NCBI GenBank assembly: GCA_033961575.1
Contig: CM066738.1
Location: forward strand, 72,463,478 to 72,527,477
Reading direction: 5' to 3'
From: Aselliscus stoliczkanus
Lineage: Eukaryota > Chordata > Mammalia > Chiroptera > Hipposideridae
Length of the DNA: 64,000 nt
Shown here: in pieces, positions 1-10,935 of the stretch
Layout of the letters: each line of letters opens with the position of its first letter
How positions within the stretch are numbered: the first letter of the stretch is position 1
Notes under the pieces: generated by a model
Seen by the model: only the letters and a program-made list of their open reading frames with translations
Told to the model about the DNA's origin: nothing
Databases searched by the model: none
Program-made: the position numbers and the translations under genes

Positions 1-59
1 ATTACCAATAGACCATGGAAGTAGCATTATGTCAGTGTCAAGCCTAGGCCTCAAGAGAA

Positions 60-365
60 CTGTGCACACCTGTTCTATCTCATAGAACTTTTTCAGTTGC
101 AAGTAAACACATTCAGGTTAGCCTGCTGGAGGATGAGAGACCACATGGAGCAGAATCAAGCTGTCATGACTGAGTCCATTTTAGAGCAGCCAACCTCCAT
201 CTGACTCAGCAGTTGATTGGAGATTCATGGCAAATGATGGCTAAATGAAAGAAGTCTAGCATGACCCAGACCAAAACAACCACTCAGCTCACCCAGAAAC
301 CCCTAAGCAGTGATAAGACACTGTTTTTGGGGAGTGGTTTGATATTCAGCAATTGCTATATGTCA
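60..365 (+). mobile_element. MLT1-type (ERVL-MaLR) LTR, diverged fragment
   Basis: The segment runs from a 'ggatgagagaccacatggagcagaa' type motif (about 128-150) to a 3' end reading 'ttttggggagtggtttg' and 'cagcaattgc' near 330-355. This matches the typical MLT1 LTR end (taagttttggggtggtttgtt...cagcaa) as I remember it. It is a non-coding solo LTR fragment of an ancient endogenous retrovirus-like element. Divergence is high and the left boundary is unclear. Confidence 0.5.
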
Positions 366-787
366 TGTCAAATACCTACCTTACTGTGTATTAAATGTAA
401 AATCTGAAAGTTGAATACAAGAGGGATGTAGATATTTATATCACTTGTTCTTTTGTGGGAGCTGAGACAAAAGATAGAAACATTATTATGTAATAGGACA
501 GACTTTTGTAAAAAGGTCGTGACTATAGGAACACAATTATTTAGTAACAAGGATAACTGATTTTGAAATATTATAAACTACACAACATAACAATAGTAGG
601 AGAGATGTACCCATCAGTAGGAAAGTTGCACCATGGGAATGGAAAAGAAATGACATCACAGGTTACAACAAGCTATGTTTTTCTTTTTAGCTATGTTCAC
701 ATTTCCCTTAACTGCCTCATTCAGTCTGTTCAAGTTTCCATCTTAAGTCAGATACTGCAACCTAAGGACTAGCATGCACTTTGTATT
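366..787. other. Unrecognised AT-rich sequence
   Basis: No gene, RNA or repeat family was recognised here. The two reading frames of 60-69 codons have no domain signature and look like chance frames. Confidence 0.5.
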
Positions 788-789
788 AA

Positions 790-839
790 ATTCTCTCTCT
801 CTCCTTTCTCTCTCTCCCTCTCCCTCTCCCTCTCTCCTC
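790..839. repeat. Polypyrimidine (CT/CCCT)n tract
   Basis: About 50 bp of nearly pure C and T, built from CT and CCCT steps. Such mirror-like tracts can form triplex (H-) DNA; that is general knowledge and is not shown here. Confidence 0.85.
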
Positions 840-904
840 GATGCTCTTCTCTTTGCTTATGCCTATAGTCATTTCTTTACCTGCTTAAACTTCTACTATG
901 GATT

Positions 905-1510
905 AAGAGGAAAAGGAAGGGAACCTTGAATAGAGCCAACCAGTTTGGTTAATGTGAATATCTCTGCAGTAACATCCTGCAGGAAAAGTGTGGATAACTG
1001 TTAATTAACCAGAGCCTAATCTGCTGGGGTTTTATCAGAGCCTAACTGAATGCAGGGAAGGGAAATGCCCAACCTCCTTCCACTCTAGCCATCCTGACCC
1101 ACTTAAGTGGGGAGGAAAAAAAACAGAAATGTTTGTGAATTTCACAGTCCAGGGGCACAGCTCACTACAAGACAGATCTAATCATAGGAATATAGAATAC
1201 CTCGCCTCCCCCTATACCTCACCACCTCATTACTAAAGGCTTATTTACAGCAATTCCTTTTATATAGTACATGATGTCTGGCTATCAAGAAAAATTTATA
1301 AGGTATACCAAAAGGTAAAAACACAATTTGAAGAGACAGAGAGTGCATCATAACCAGACATGGCAGGGATGTTGGTACAACCAGAACTGGAGTTTAAAAC
1401 AACTAAGATAAATATGCTATGGCTCTAATGGATAAAGTAGGCAGTATGCAATAACAGATAGGTCAATGTAAGCAGAAACATGGAAAGTCTAAGAAAAGTT
1501 CAGGGAATTG
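905..1510 (+). mobile_element. L1 LINE fragment: 5' UTR into ORF1 start
   Basis: The sequence contains 'gagcctaactgaatgcaggg', 'gctatcaagaaaaattta', 'tttgaagagacagagagtgc' and 'ggctctaatggataaagtag'. These resemble the region from the L1M 5' UTR to the start of ORF1 in placental L1s. It is 3' truncated, and no ORF1 reading frame is intact. The SINE at 1524-1771 lies just downstream. The family-level assignment is from memory. Confidence 0.6.
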
Positions 1511-1523
1511 TTGAAACATTATT

Positions 1524-1771
1524 ATTATTTTTTAAAGGTTTTTTTTTTTTTTTAATTGGGGAGTTGGGGAAAGGGAACATTGTCTTTTTCCAGGATCCAT
1601 CAGCTGCAAGTCAAGTTGTTATTCAATCTTAGTCGTGGAGGGCCTAAGTCCAGTCACTGCTTTCAATCTAGTTGCGGGAGAGTGCAGTCCACCATCCCAT
1701 GTGGTAATCGAACTGGTGACCCTGTTGCTCAGAGCTTGCCCTCTTAACCAACTATGCCACCCGGCCGGTCC
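1524..1771 (-). mobile_element. tRNA-derived SINE with shared 'ccccaatt' tail, exact TSD
   Basis: In minus orientation it starts with ggaccggccgggtggcata (A-box-like), then ttggttaagag, 'gagcaacagggtcacc' and a B-box-like gttcgattaccacatgg. It continues with 'caactagattgaa' and 'aagattgaataacaacttg', then a ccaactccccaatta tail and poly(A). It is flanked by a perfect 13-bp duplication, ttgaaacattatt, at 1511-1523 and 1772-1784. Here the Ves-like head is joined directly to the tail module, without the extra tRNA-like units seen at 45983 and 57427. Confidence 0.9.
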
Positions 1772-1784
1772 TTGAAACATTATT

Positions 1785-2935
1785 TTTGATGTTCATCCTT
1801 ACCTAAAAGCTCTAATAGTCAAGATAAAAGTGTAAAAAATGTGCCTTTGCTTCCTGCCAAATGAAAAATAACATTAATTAGGTGTTCCATCACCATAATA
1901 GATTTATTTGGGAAAAAGAAAGGGTTGCAACCCAGTGCATGCAGACATGGCAAGTCACGTGCACACTCTGGCTTTCCATGATGGAGTGGTATTTGTAGAA
2001 GGGAAAAGGAAGTTCCATAGAACTTTATTATAAGCACAGAGTTCTTCCGTAGGGTTCTTGCTACTACGTAAGTTTGAGAACTGTTCTCATAAACCCTAGC
2101 TCCTTTCATAGAACCTCCCGACTGATTATGATTGTTTAAAGTTCCAGTTAGTCTTTATCACTCCATAGAAAGGCTTATCAGTTCCTTCTTAGAAACTGGA
2201 AGAAAAATGGTTTTTAAATTATTACTCCATCCTTCCTGTGCCCTTGCCCTAATCTAGGGCATCTGAATGATGTTTGAAGTGGTGGTTAGGCAGCTGGTTG
2301 GATGTCCTGCCTTTCCTGGCTTCTCATATCTAGAATTCAACTGTTTTGAGCTTCGTACTTATTTTGGGGTTTTATCCTCTGGCTGCACAGGGCTCAGGCT
2401 GAGCTAAAGATCTAATGATTACGGAGCTAAGGATAGCTCCCAAGGGACTGTAATCACCCTGGTATGGAATTGGACGTGGAATACTCCTCAGTATTCTTCA
2501 TTCTCTAGAGAACCAAGGAAAGGATGGCTTGGAGTATGAAGGCCGTACTCCTCTATACTATTCTCTGGATTGAGGAAAATGTCTACTGCTTTGAGATAAT
2601 AGTCTCAACATGGTTCATACCATGTAATGGGTACTGGCGAACAAATTAAGCAGAATTCTTGCCTTGAGGGAGTTATATAGCATTTAGCGTGGAATCAACA
2701 GGTTGACATACCCATACGGCAGTTCAGTGACAGGGGATAATGAATTGTTTCTTTTATAGTAATATTTGTAGGGATGCAAGAGAGAACAGTGCCCTTACAG
2801 CTGTACTGCTGCAGAACTCTCTTGGTTGGCCCTATATCTTTCCAAGCAACCTGATCCTTCCATGGCAAGGCTGTGCAGCTGTTCTCCTGGACTAGTATAG
2901 GCTTTGACTGCAGTAGGTTAGAATAGGATTTGCAT
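1785..2935. other. Unrecognised non-coding sequence
   Basis: No coherent coding frame was found. A 96-codon minus-strand frame at 1819-2109 shows no motif. No repeat family was assigned with confidence, although parts could be very old transposon sequence. Confidence 0.45.
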
Positions 2936-2939
2936 GGAT

Positions 2940-3160
2940 AATGATAGGCAGAAATTTATGTATGGTGTTTCCTCTGTGCCAGACTGGCTTAATTACCTTA
3001 ATTCTTAGAACACCTATGTAAAACAGATACTGTTATTATTCTTAGTCCACAGATAAGGAAACTAAAGAATAAAGAGAATAGTCGATTTGCTCCAGATGGT
3101 ACAATCAGAGGGTAATGAAGCTAGAACTTGTACTCGGGGTGTCTGAAACTAGTCCAGATG
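2940..3160 (+). mobile_element. MIR SINE (CORE-SINE)
   Basis: Features expected of MIR are present: 'tctgtgccagac', 'ttattattcttagtccacagataaggaaact' (an equivalent of the 'attatccccattttacagatgaggaaactga' core) and 'agctagaacttg'. This is an ancient Pol III retroposon, heavily mutated. Confidence 0.65.
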
Positions 3161-3379
3161 CATAAGCCCCATCCTACACTGCCTTTCAGCACTTAGGAAA
3201 TCTCTGCTCACTTCTTCTTTCACACAGGAAAGTTAGTAAGAGATTTTAGAAGGAGGTGAATGTACGTGAACTAACCAAAACTCGGAATAAAATTAAATCA
3301 AAACAAAACAAATCCAAATCCAGAAAACCCAAATCTAAGGGTCTTTTCCCCGCTTCCATAACAGCAGTCTCTATTTTTT

Positions 3380-3393
3380 CCACCAGATGGCAG
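3380..3393 (+). promoter_or_regulatory. Candidate CTCF core motif
   Basis: CCACCAGATGGCAG matches the widely known CTCF core CCASYAGRKGGCRS at every position. It lies in unannotated sequence outside the SINEs. A motif alone does not show occupancy. Confidence 0.45.
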
Positions 3394-3645
3394 TAATTCC
3401 ACATAGATTTTTTCCCCCCCCTTTTATTTCTGTTTGGGCTGCCACTGAATAAATAAACGGGTAATATTGTTTTATGTTACGATTTAAAGAAACCTGATAA
3501 CAGCTCTCTCACACGTCAATATTGTCTATTGAATTAAACTCATAAAATCAGTTAAGGCTACATCAACTCTATAAAAACAAAACAAAACAATGACCTCTCC
3601 TTTTCCCTCCTCGAAGGTAAAGCCACCCAAAAGTGCTCACATAGG

Positions 3646-3668
3646 GCATGCATGTGCGTGCGCGCGCG

Positions 3669-3712
<44 letters not shown>
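3646..3712. repeat. 67-bp perfect alternating purine-pyrimidine tract, (TG)(CG)n(CA)n
   Basis: From gcatgcatgtg through a run of CG steps into (CA)n, every base alternates purine and pyrimidine without a break until the final 'g' at 3713. The CG core followed by CA repeats is a classic Z-DNA-forming composition. Confidence 0.95.
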
Positions 3713-3714
<2 letters not shown>

Positions 3715-5330
3715 CCAAGAAGAGGGGTCCCAATTCCTTAAGACTGTGAGAAAAGTCTAACAGTTTTTCTGGGCTTATTTCATTAGTGTCATTTGCTTAT
3801 CTTTTCTTTGTAAAAATATTACAAATTATTGGCTTAAAAAAATCACTGCATTTCAGGACCTCCAAGCTTATAAAAAAATCTTTCTTTCTCAAAATTCACT
3901 GAAAAGAAGTAATTCTCATAGTATTATTTTATTAGTATTTCTTACATCTACTCTTTACATTTCTTGGTGATCCCCCAAAGTAGCTGTTTATTTCTTATTG
4001 TTAGACTCATAACGAAAGTACCTAGAACTTTAACAAAGGCAGCTGTAAACTCATGATCCTCTTAACTTCAAATATCTTCACAAAAACAATCAAGTATTTT
4101 CTCCATTTAAAAAATGCACCACCAACTGGCTAAATTTGGTATTGCAGCTCAGTTCTAGTTAATGCCCAGACCCAAAGGAAGCAATAGAGCTTATTTTGTA
4201 ATTATATGATCAGGATGTAAAAATGGAAATTATTTCAATCATAAAATAATTCCTAACTTCATGCTACACTGTGTGCCATGAATCTAGCCACATTTAAAAT
4301 CTTTATCTTACTAAAAATTTTCCATATCACTAATTGGGGCTCCCTTACCTCACTCTCAAACTTTTTGCTCTTAAGAGACTGTCTTTGATATTATAATGGA
4401 TGTTAATGGGAAATAATATATATTTTGGTGAAAACTGTTCTATGGTCACATTTTCAGAAATAAATAAATTTCATGATGTGGGCATTATTTATGATTCACA
4501 AGATAAGCAGAGATTTCTAAAAATCTCAGCTGTTAAAAAAAATAAAGCCAAGTATTGGCAGTGACAATAGATAGACTTTTTAGATTTATTCAAAATGTTG
4601 ACACACTAAGAAGAGTCTCAGGCATTGTTGATGCAGATAGTACTTTCATTTCCTCCCTATCAATTAATATCATTTATTGAAACCCTGTGAGGTTTTGTTC
4701 TGCAACTTGGAAAAGAGTTACAAATTTATTTTGGGGAATAAAAGCTAGGAAGAAAGAGGAAGAAAAAGAATGGAGTGAATAATGTGTATTTATCTTCCTG
4801 GTTTATGTTCGAGCTCCTCTGGAGAGCATGATGAGGACCAGAAGGTGATGGAACTAGTTTACTTAAGGACCCCCTTCCAGATAAGTGGTGATCCCAGAAG
4901 TTGATATAACATTTCAAGAGAGACTTTGTGATTCTCTTGGCATAACAAAGCTGCCTTGGTGACCAGATGTCAAAATGTGGCACAGAGCTGGGAAGGAAGC
5001 CATTCTCTTCTACACTGCCAGGAACTCAGCATTGTTCTGACAACTGGTCTAACATGCTGGGCTCACCTCAGACAGCTCATTGTCTGGAGTCCAGTGGATT
5101 CTCCTGACGGGCACTGGCAGCACTGGGCCTTCCCCATCCAGGGGGCTTCATGCGTGGTGGACAAGGACAAAGGAGAGCCAGACACTGAAAAGAGGGCGGT
5201 CTCCTCATGCTGCCTGCCGCTGACAGGCTGGTTTGTGGGCATGTACAAAGGCATCTCTTCGGGGACATCAGAAATGACAGGTACAAAACGCCAATGTCTG
5301 GATATCAGACAAATGTGTGCTTAATCTACT
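3713..5330. other. Unrecognised AT-rich sequence with small chance frames
   Basis: No known repeat or gene was recognised. Frames at 4956-5324 (+, 122 codons) and 4726-4983 (-) show no domain, overlap frames on the opposite strand and lack exon-like context. I treat the whole stretch as non-coding. Confidence 0.45.
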
Positions 5331-5879
5331 ATAATTTTGTTGTGTCTTTTTTTAATTAACTCTCTCTGTATATACTGCAATCAAATTATGGTATCTATGT
5401 ATATATGAGTATATATACATGTATGTGTTTATAGATATATACATATATATGTTTAAAATAGTCAAAGGCTAGTGAGGTCTGGGATATTGGGGCAACATCT
5501 ACATCTACTAGTGCGGCCAGTAAGTTCAGCAGTAACCCTTGTTTCCCATGGTATAAGCAGGAACAGGTATAATTTGGATAATTCTCACCGCTGCAGGAAA
5601 GGGATAGAGCATGGAACCCATTTTAGCTTCCATATTGCAACTGCATCTAAGATGGGGTGGGATGGAGAAGGGGTGTATACATGGGGAGAGGGGCTGAGGA
5701 GAATTTTTTCTAACTCAGGCCAGGAGCTTGACTGTTCACTTCCAGAAGTTACTTGGTCATTGATTAGGGTTACCATGGGACTTGGCTCATTCTTTCTGAA
5801 AAGCACACATTAGTTTTCACAATAGCATGTCAAATGTCTAAAGCCATAGAAGAACAGAGACAGGAAATGAAAGGTGATA
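5331..5879. other. TA-rich low-complexity stretch, then unrecognised sequence
   Basis: The part from 5365 to 5460 is dominated by tatata and tatgta steps. The remainder has overlapping frames on both strands (5472-5813 + and 5585-5806 -) with no recognisable motif. Confidence 0.45.
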
Positions 5880-6760
5880 AAACCACAGACCCTGGCGGCC
5901 ACCATTCTCTGCACATGTGTGCTGCTTTTCCAAGCAGGCCGACTTCAAGGGAAGCTCTGTGTCTGCGGAACTGCCCGGGGACCTGGCCTTTTCACTCCTC
6001 ATCACATTTTGAGGTGGGCAACACCAGCTTTTGAATCAGGAAGTAATTTTAAAGTCAGTCATGTTCTGATCCCGTGGGCCTGGTTTCGTCTGATTAATAA
6101 GTTATGCTTTCAAGGCCCTAGCCGTTTCCTTCCCCTCGGGTGTCCCCCTCCCCAAACCCACCCTTCAAGTGTCTGCAAACAGGACCTTGCTTTCCCTTGT
6201 GACCAAGCCCAGCAATAGGATCCGCGCAGCCCTGCCCAGAAGGACTAGCCCAGCGCTGGTCTGACCTTGCCAGGAGGAATTTCTCTCTCCAGCTTGAATT
6301 TCCTTCCTGTCTACCTTCAGGCCGTTACTGCTGGCCATGCTCCCCTTTGACCACCCTGAATAAATCTTCCCTGCGTCCCTGACAGCTGCTGATTTGGCTT
6401 CTTTCTTATTTTTTTTTAATTGAAAGTAAACCTTCAAAGCGGCCCAGCCACCGGAGAAGCTCCGCTGAGCGCTGCAGCTGAGCTATGAGCCTCAAACAGA
6501 AGTGCTGCATTTACTGTGTCCCCCTCCTGCCCTGGGGGCGGGGAAGGGGATCACGGGGCTTTGTGGGCTGCCAGGGCCACTCAGCTTTCAGTTCAGCGTT
6601 TGCATTAGAAGAAGGGAATGTGGACAGGGGAAAAGTGGTTGTGGAGAGATTTTAAAAGCGGCTGTGTAACCTGAGAGAGAGATGGATGGAGAGAGGGGAT
6701 AGAAGAGGAAGAGAGGGAGGGGAGGAAGGGGGGAGGTGTGAGTACAGGCAGAATGCTGGT
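5880..6760. other. Locally GC-richer patch with GC box; possible regulatory element or old LTR
   Basis: Compared with the AT-rich surroundings this patch is clearly richer in G, C and CpG, with segments such as ctccgctgagcgctgcag near 6460. A GC box (tgggggcggggaagg) lies near 6533. A purine-rich run (gagagagatgg...gggagggg) follows at 6672-6738. The 'ctgaataaatcttccctgc' at about 6355 resembles the AATAAA-plus-U5 arrangement of an LTR. It could be an enhancer, an orphan CpG-poor promoter or a decayed LTR. No exon was recognised. Confidence 0.3.
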
Positions 6761-7009
6761 TCGATTTATTTTTAAGAGAAACCTGCGGGTGTCTTGGTGC
6801 TGCCTGGTTAGACTATTGGGGGTACTTTGCAGAAAGAAATTAATTTTAAAAAGCATATTTAAATTTAACAATCAGTTTGTAACACAGAAAGCAACAATTC
6901 AGGGGATGGCACAGAAAGTTAGGCGTTAAGATTCCTAGATTTTATTTTAGGGTCTTCTCCTTAGTTACTTTGTCATTTTAAGTTGGTCACTTTAGGTCTC
7001 TGTACCCAC

Positions 7010-7124
7010 CCCCCAGTAATTTTTTACTATAGAAATTTTGAAATATTCAGAAAAGTTGAAAAATAATATGCCAAAGACCTTTATATTTACTCTCTAGATT
7101 CAACAATAATAAACATTTTTCCAT

Positions 7125-7159
<35 letters not shown>

Positions 7160-7430
7160 CTGCTGAACATTTGAAAGTAAGGTACAGACACCAGGCACTT
7201 CACCCCTGAATATTCCAGCATGCATTTCCTCACAACGACATTCTCCTACATAACCACAACACATCATTACATCTAAGAAGTTAAAAATAATTCTCTATTA
7301 ACCTTTAACATTCAGTCCATATTAAAACTATTCCAATTGACTCCTAGCTATCTCTTGTAACTGGCTTTCATTTTGTACTAGGAACCAATCAAGGCTCAGC
7401 CATAAATTTGGTTGTTAAGTCTTTTTTGTG
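7010..7430 (-). mobile_element. L1ME-type 3' UTR fragment, antisense, with (CA)n
   Basis: On the plus strand, 'ttttgaaatattcagaaaagttg', 'caataataaacattttt', a (CA)n run (about 7129-7157), 'ttctgctgaacatttgaaagtaaggtacagacac' and 'tatttcctcacaacgacattctcctacataaccac' follow the order of the antisense L1ME 3' region. The assignment is from memory and the element is diverged. Confidence 0.6.
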
Positions 7431-7670
7431 TCTTCCCCTCTCTTCTCTCATTGAGGTAGAACCTACATTCAACGTGTGCAAATCTTAAATGTATACTTGA
7501 TGAATTTTTAAAAAGTAGATTTTTTTATAGCAGTTTTAGACCTTGATAATTTTTTTTATATTAAGTACCCCTATGTAACCATTCACAAGCTTGATAAATA
7601 GAATATTTCCATCACCCAAGAAGGTTTCCTCATGCTCTTTCCCTGTCAATATCTCCTCCTCCCCATCCCC
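7431..7670 (-). mobile_element. L1M 3'-end fragment, antisense
   Basis: The block 'cattgaggtagaacctacattcaac', 'cttgatgaattttt', 'cccctatgtaacc' and 'gaatatttccatcaccc' resembles another antisense L1M 3' UTR type. It directly abuts the preceding L1 fragment, so two old insertions or a rearranged copy are present. Confidence 0.5.
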
Positions 7671-7684
7671 CCAAAAAGAAGAAG

Positions 7685-8090
7685 ATGGCTGGCACTCTCA
7701 TATCTTCTGGTAGGAAGTGTAAATTGGTTTAACCACTTAGGAAAATTGTTTACCAGTGTCTAATAAATTCCAACACAGACTGACTCTATGGCTGACCCAA
7801 CAATTCCATTTCTCAGTACATACTCAAGAGAAATGAGTATATATACCACTACAAAACCTGTGCAAGAATGCTCATAGCAGCTTTATTCATAATTTCTCCG
7901 AACTAGAGCTGTCCCAAATGTCCATCAATAATAAAATGAATAAATAAATTGTGGTATATTTACACAAAGGAATACTACACTACACAGCAATACAAAGGAG
8001 ACAGATACTGAATCATACAATAGTTTGGGTGAAGCTCAGATATTATGTTGGGTGAGACAAGATTGTACAAAGAGAGTGGATGAATCCTTG
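7685..8090 (+). mobile_element. L1M 3' fragment (ORF2 end/3' UTR), sense
   Basis: The run includes 'ctggtaggaagtgtaaattggt', 'gacccaacaattccatttctc', 'tgctcatagcagctttattcataa', 'ccaaatgtccatcaat' and 'tggtatatttacacaaaggaatactac'. This is the standard order at the 3' end of L1 ORF2. No reading frame is preserved. Confidence 0.75.
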
Positions 8091-8164
8091 TAGATAAAGG
8101 GAAAAAAAACAGGCAAAAATCAGCTATTGTGAGAGAAGCCACTAGTCTCCTTTAATTAACAATC

Positions 8165-8760
8165 ACCAGTTTTTTTTTTCATGTTTTCTTTTGCAGAGAC
8201 TAGGTGAGTTGTTTTGCAGAATGTCTCACATTCTGGGTTTGTCTGATCATCTCATTTAATTTGATCCTTCACAGCTGGGGCTCCATGAGAAAATTGAGCT
8301 GTATTGTCCAAAGGCACCTATGTTATATGATGAATTAACTTCTATCCTGTGCATCTAGAATGGTACTGAATGTTCCATTCTTGGGAGAATCAAACAAATC
8401 ACCACTCAAGTCATTTTCTGTGATCTATGGTTCAGGTGAGGGACCCCAGTCAAGAAAAGATTATTGAAAGTTAGGTCTGAAGGCTGACTAGAGAGAGTCA
8501 AGTTAAACATTTTTGGCAAGAACATTTTACAGGTGGTACTGTGTACTTCCTACTCTATCACAATGAGGGGCATTTAACATCAGGTTGTACCATGATTAGT
8601 GATATGGATGTGGAGTTTGATCAGTTGGTTTAGGTGGTGACAACCAGGTCCCTCCATTGTAAAGGACATTTTCCCAGGTCTCCATGGCTTAACAACCTCA
8701 TTTGTCAACATGAGGCACTCAAAGTTCAGTATCTCCATGTGATAGAATAGTTTCTTTCCA
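8165..8760 (-). mobile_element. L1M 3' UTR fragment, antisense
   Basis: Words such as 'gcagaatgtctcacattctgggtttgtctgat', 'acattttacaggtggtactgtgta', 'ttgatcagttggtttaggtggtg' and 'caggtccctccattgtaaag' match the antisense 3' UTR of L1MC/MD-type LINEs as I remember it. Boundaries are approximate. Confidence 0.55.
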
Positions 8761-9072
8761 GAAAATTTGGCTGCATGGTAAAATTGTTCAAAGCAAAATG
8801 GTTATTTCACCTATAGAGCTTCTCGCTAAAATGGGAGCTTCATGCCATGAAAAATATGTCTTAACTGTAATAGAACATTTCTAATGTTTGAGATTTTTAG
8901 GTAACATAAAATGAATTCCTTTCCTACTTGAGATAATTTGATAAACACAACATTTTGGATATTAAAATTGCTAAAGCCCAAGACACATTTACATATATTT
9001 TGATGGTGTTACGTATTATGGGAGATAGTTTTTAAATCATTGGCAGAAATTAAATTAAGGATTTCAGGTATA
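8761..9072. other. Unrecognised AT-rich sequence
   Basis: No gene or repeat assignment. It may be decayed L1 continuing from the left. Confidence 0.4.
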
Positions 9073-9074
9073 TA

Positions 9075-9251
9075 CAGTTAATCCTTGAATAACAACAGTT
9101 TTGAAGTGCATGGGTCCAGTTATACATGGATTCTTTTTAATAAATACAGTTAGCCCTTAGTCTCTCAATTATAGAGTGAAAGGTTATACATGGATTTTCA
9201 CCTGTACTGTGGGTGGGTGCCCCTAACCCCTGTGTTGTTCAAGGTCAACTG
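9075..9251. mobile_element. MER2-like (Tigger, Tc1/mariner) MITE with TA duplication
   Basis: The left end CAGTTAATCCTTGAATAACA and the reverse complement of the right end, CAGTTGACCTTGAACAACA, form imperfect terminal inverted repeats. TA flanks both ends (9073-9074 and 9252-9253), the target duplication of Tc1/mariner elements. The ends match the MER2/Tigger family. At 177 bp it is internally deleted and non-autonomous. Confidence 0.8.
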
Positions 9252-9483
9252 TAACCTAGATCTTAGATCCAGAAGAAATGTGATTCAAAGCATTTTGTGG
9301 TTTAAACAATTACTCTTAAGAACTCACTTCTGTACTCTAACAAAGAAGGAAAGTGTTTTAAGCATGATTATCCACTGGCTTCAAGGGAAAGAAATACTCT
9401 CAAGTGACTTAGATAGATTTTGGTGTAAAAATCATCACACCAATCCAGAATAACTTAGTGAAGAAAATGAAGGGTCAAATCTT

Positions 9484-9590
9484 TTTTTTTTTTTTTTGAG
9501 GGCAGTATCACTGGCCCTCATATGTGGGACCAAACCGGGGCTGCTGGCTTCCCAGGCCAGCACTTAACCACCGTGCCACTCAGCCGGCCC
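9484..9590 (-). mobile_element. Short tRNA-derived SINE (about 110 bp), 17-bp perfect TSD
   Basis: In minus orientation: gggccggctgagtggcac, 'ggttaagtgctggcctggg', a B-box-like ggtttggtcccacatatgag, 'gggccagtgatactgccctc' and poly(A). It is flanked by an identical 17-bp duplication atgaagggtcaaatctt at 9467-9483 and 9591-9607. A perfect long duplication and an intact poly(A) suggest a fairly recent insertion. Confidence 0.95.
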
Positions 9591-9639
9591 ATGAAGGGTC
9601 AAATCTTACTTACTAGCTCTGTAACCATGGCCAACTCAC

Positions 9640-10172
9640 TCTAAGCCTTGACGTCCTGTGGCAGACTAAAGATGGCCACAAATTGGTTGATGTTTCTCCT
9701 TTTAAGAGGTTGGGGCCATGTCTGCTTCCCTTGAATATTGGTGGTTTTTTTGTGACTGCTTTGGCCAATAGTGCACAGCTGAAGAGATGCTGTGCCAATT
9801 TCTGGACCCAAGCCTTAAGAGACTGGGCGCTTCCACTTTCTGTCTTTTAGAACAGGAACACTCACTTCTGAAACCTGTCCACCATGCTGTAGGAAGCCCA
9901 AGCAACCCTGTAGTGAAGCAACCTTAGCTGACAAGCTTGAATGAGTTCCCAGCTGAAAATCAGCACCCACTTGCCACACATGTGAGAGAATCCACTTGGA
10001 AGTGGATCCTCTCTAGCCCTCACTGAGCCACCCCAACTAATGCTGCATGGAGCAGAGATGGACATCCGGGCCACACATTGCCCACTGTTGCAGGTTGGTG
10101 AGCAAAATAAATGAGTATTCTTAAGCCACTAAGTTTTGGTCTACTTTGTTACTCAGCAAAGACAATTGCAGC
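9640..10172 (+). mobile_element. MLT1-type ERVL-MaLR LTR
   Basis: The sequence opens with 'gtggcagactaaagatggcc', has 'caatttctggacccaagccttaaga' and 'cttccactttctgtctttt' in the middle, and ends with 'gagcaaaataaatgagtattcttaagccactaagttttggt'. This order is characteristic of MLT1 LTRs. Only the non-coding LTR is present; no internal region follows. Confidence 0.8.
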
Positions 10173-10422
10173 AATCTTCATTTGCAAAATGGTGATAAAC
10201 CCACTAGATTTGTATACACAGAGAGAGACAAAGATAGGGCATATTAAAGTGCTTTCAAAGTATAAAGCAATCCTATGCCAATTTAAGGTGATAATCTCTG
10301 AGGTAACCAATAGAATGGAAGGATTCTGTAAATATCACTGATCTGAAGTTGGCATGTTGTTCTACCTTCTATTGAACCCACCTCCTGAAGTTAAAATAAA
10401 ACCAGTTATTTATTATTTTTTT

Positions 10423-10851
10423 AAAGAGATTTTTTTTTTACTGGGGAATTGGAGGAGGGGAACAATGTTGTGGAACCGGGGAAGGGGAAGAGACAAGTTG
10501 CTGTCTTTTTGTTCTTCAGTCTAGTTGCGGAGGACGTTGCTTCACTGGCCCATGTTGGTATCGTCATTGCGCTTTTCCCGTATGAGGCAGATGGGTCGCC
10601 TGCCTTTGGATGGTCGCTCACCGCGGCTATTGGCAGCTCACGCTGGCTGCCGGCCACTCACTGTAGCCTATGGCAGCCCACTGCAGCAGGGGCTGCAGCC
10701 TACACCATTGCTGGGGCTCACACAGTTCAGCTCCAGGTGGAGCTGTTGTTAGCTGTAGAGGGCAGTGTCACTGGCCCTCATATGTGGGATCCGCACTGGG
10801 GCCACTGGCATCCCAAACGAACTCTTAACCAATGTGCCACTCAGCCAGCCC
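10423..10851 (-). mobile_element. Long composite SINE (about 430 bp)
   Basis: From right to left (element sense): a short-SINE head (gggctggctgagtggcac...cactgccctctacagctaa), a middle of imperfect gctgc/ggcc/gtgagc units, a second module (catgggccagtgaagcaac...tagactgaag), then cttgtctcttccccttcccc and a ccaattccccagt tail. A 9-bp AT-rich duplication (tattttttt at 10414 and 10852) is possible but weak. The long reading frames crossing it are not genes. Confidence 0.88.
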
Positions 10852-10854
10852 TAT

Positions 10855-10904
10855 TTTTTTTTTACATTGTGGTAAAATATACATAACATAAAATTTACCA
10901 TTTC

Positions 10905-10935
<31 letters not shown>

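Noticed and set aside
4956..5324. 122-codon plus frame as a possible exon
   Set aside because: Overlapping frames exist on the opposite strand, no motif is visible and no neighbouring exon was found.
10449..10886. Longest plus-strand frame (145 codons) and similar frames at 12020-12523, 27686-27993 and 58090-58506
   Set aside because: They read through the long composite SINE and repeat the same peptide text (FSLVVED.ASLAHVG) at every copy, which is SINE sequence and not a gene family.
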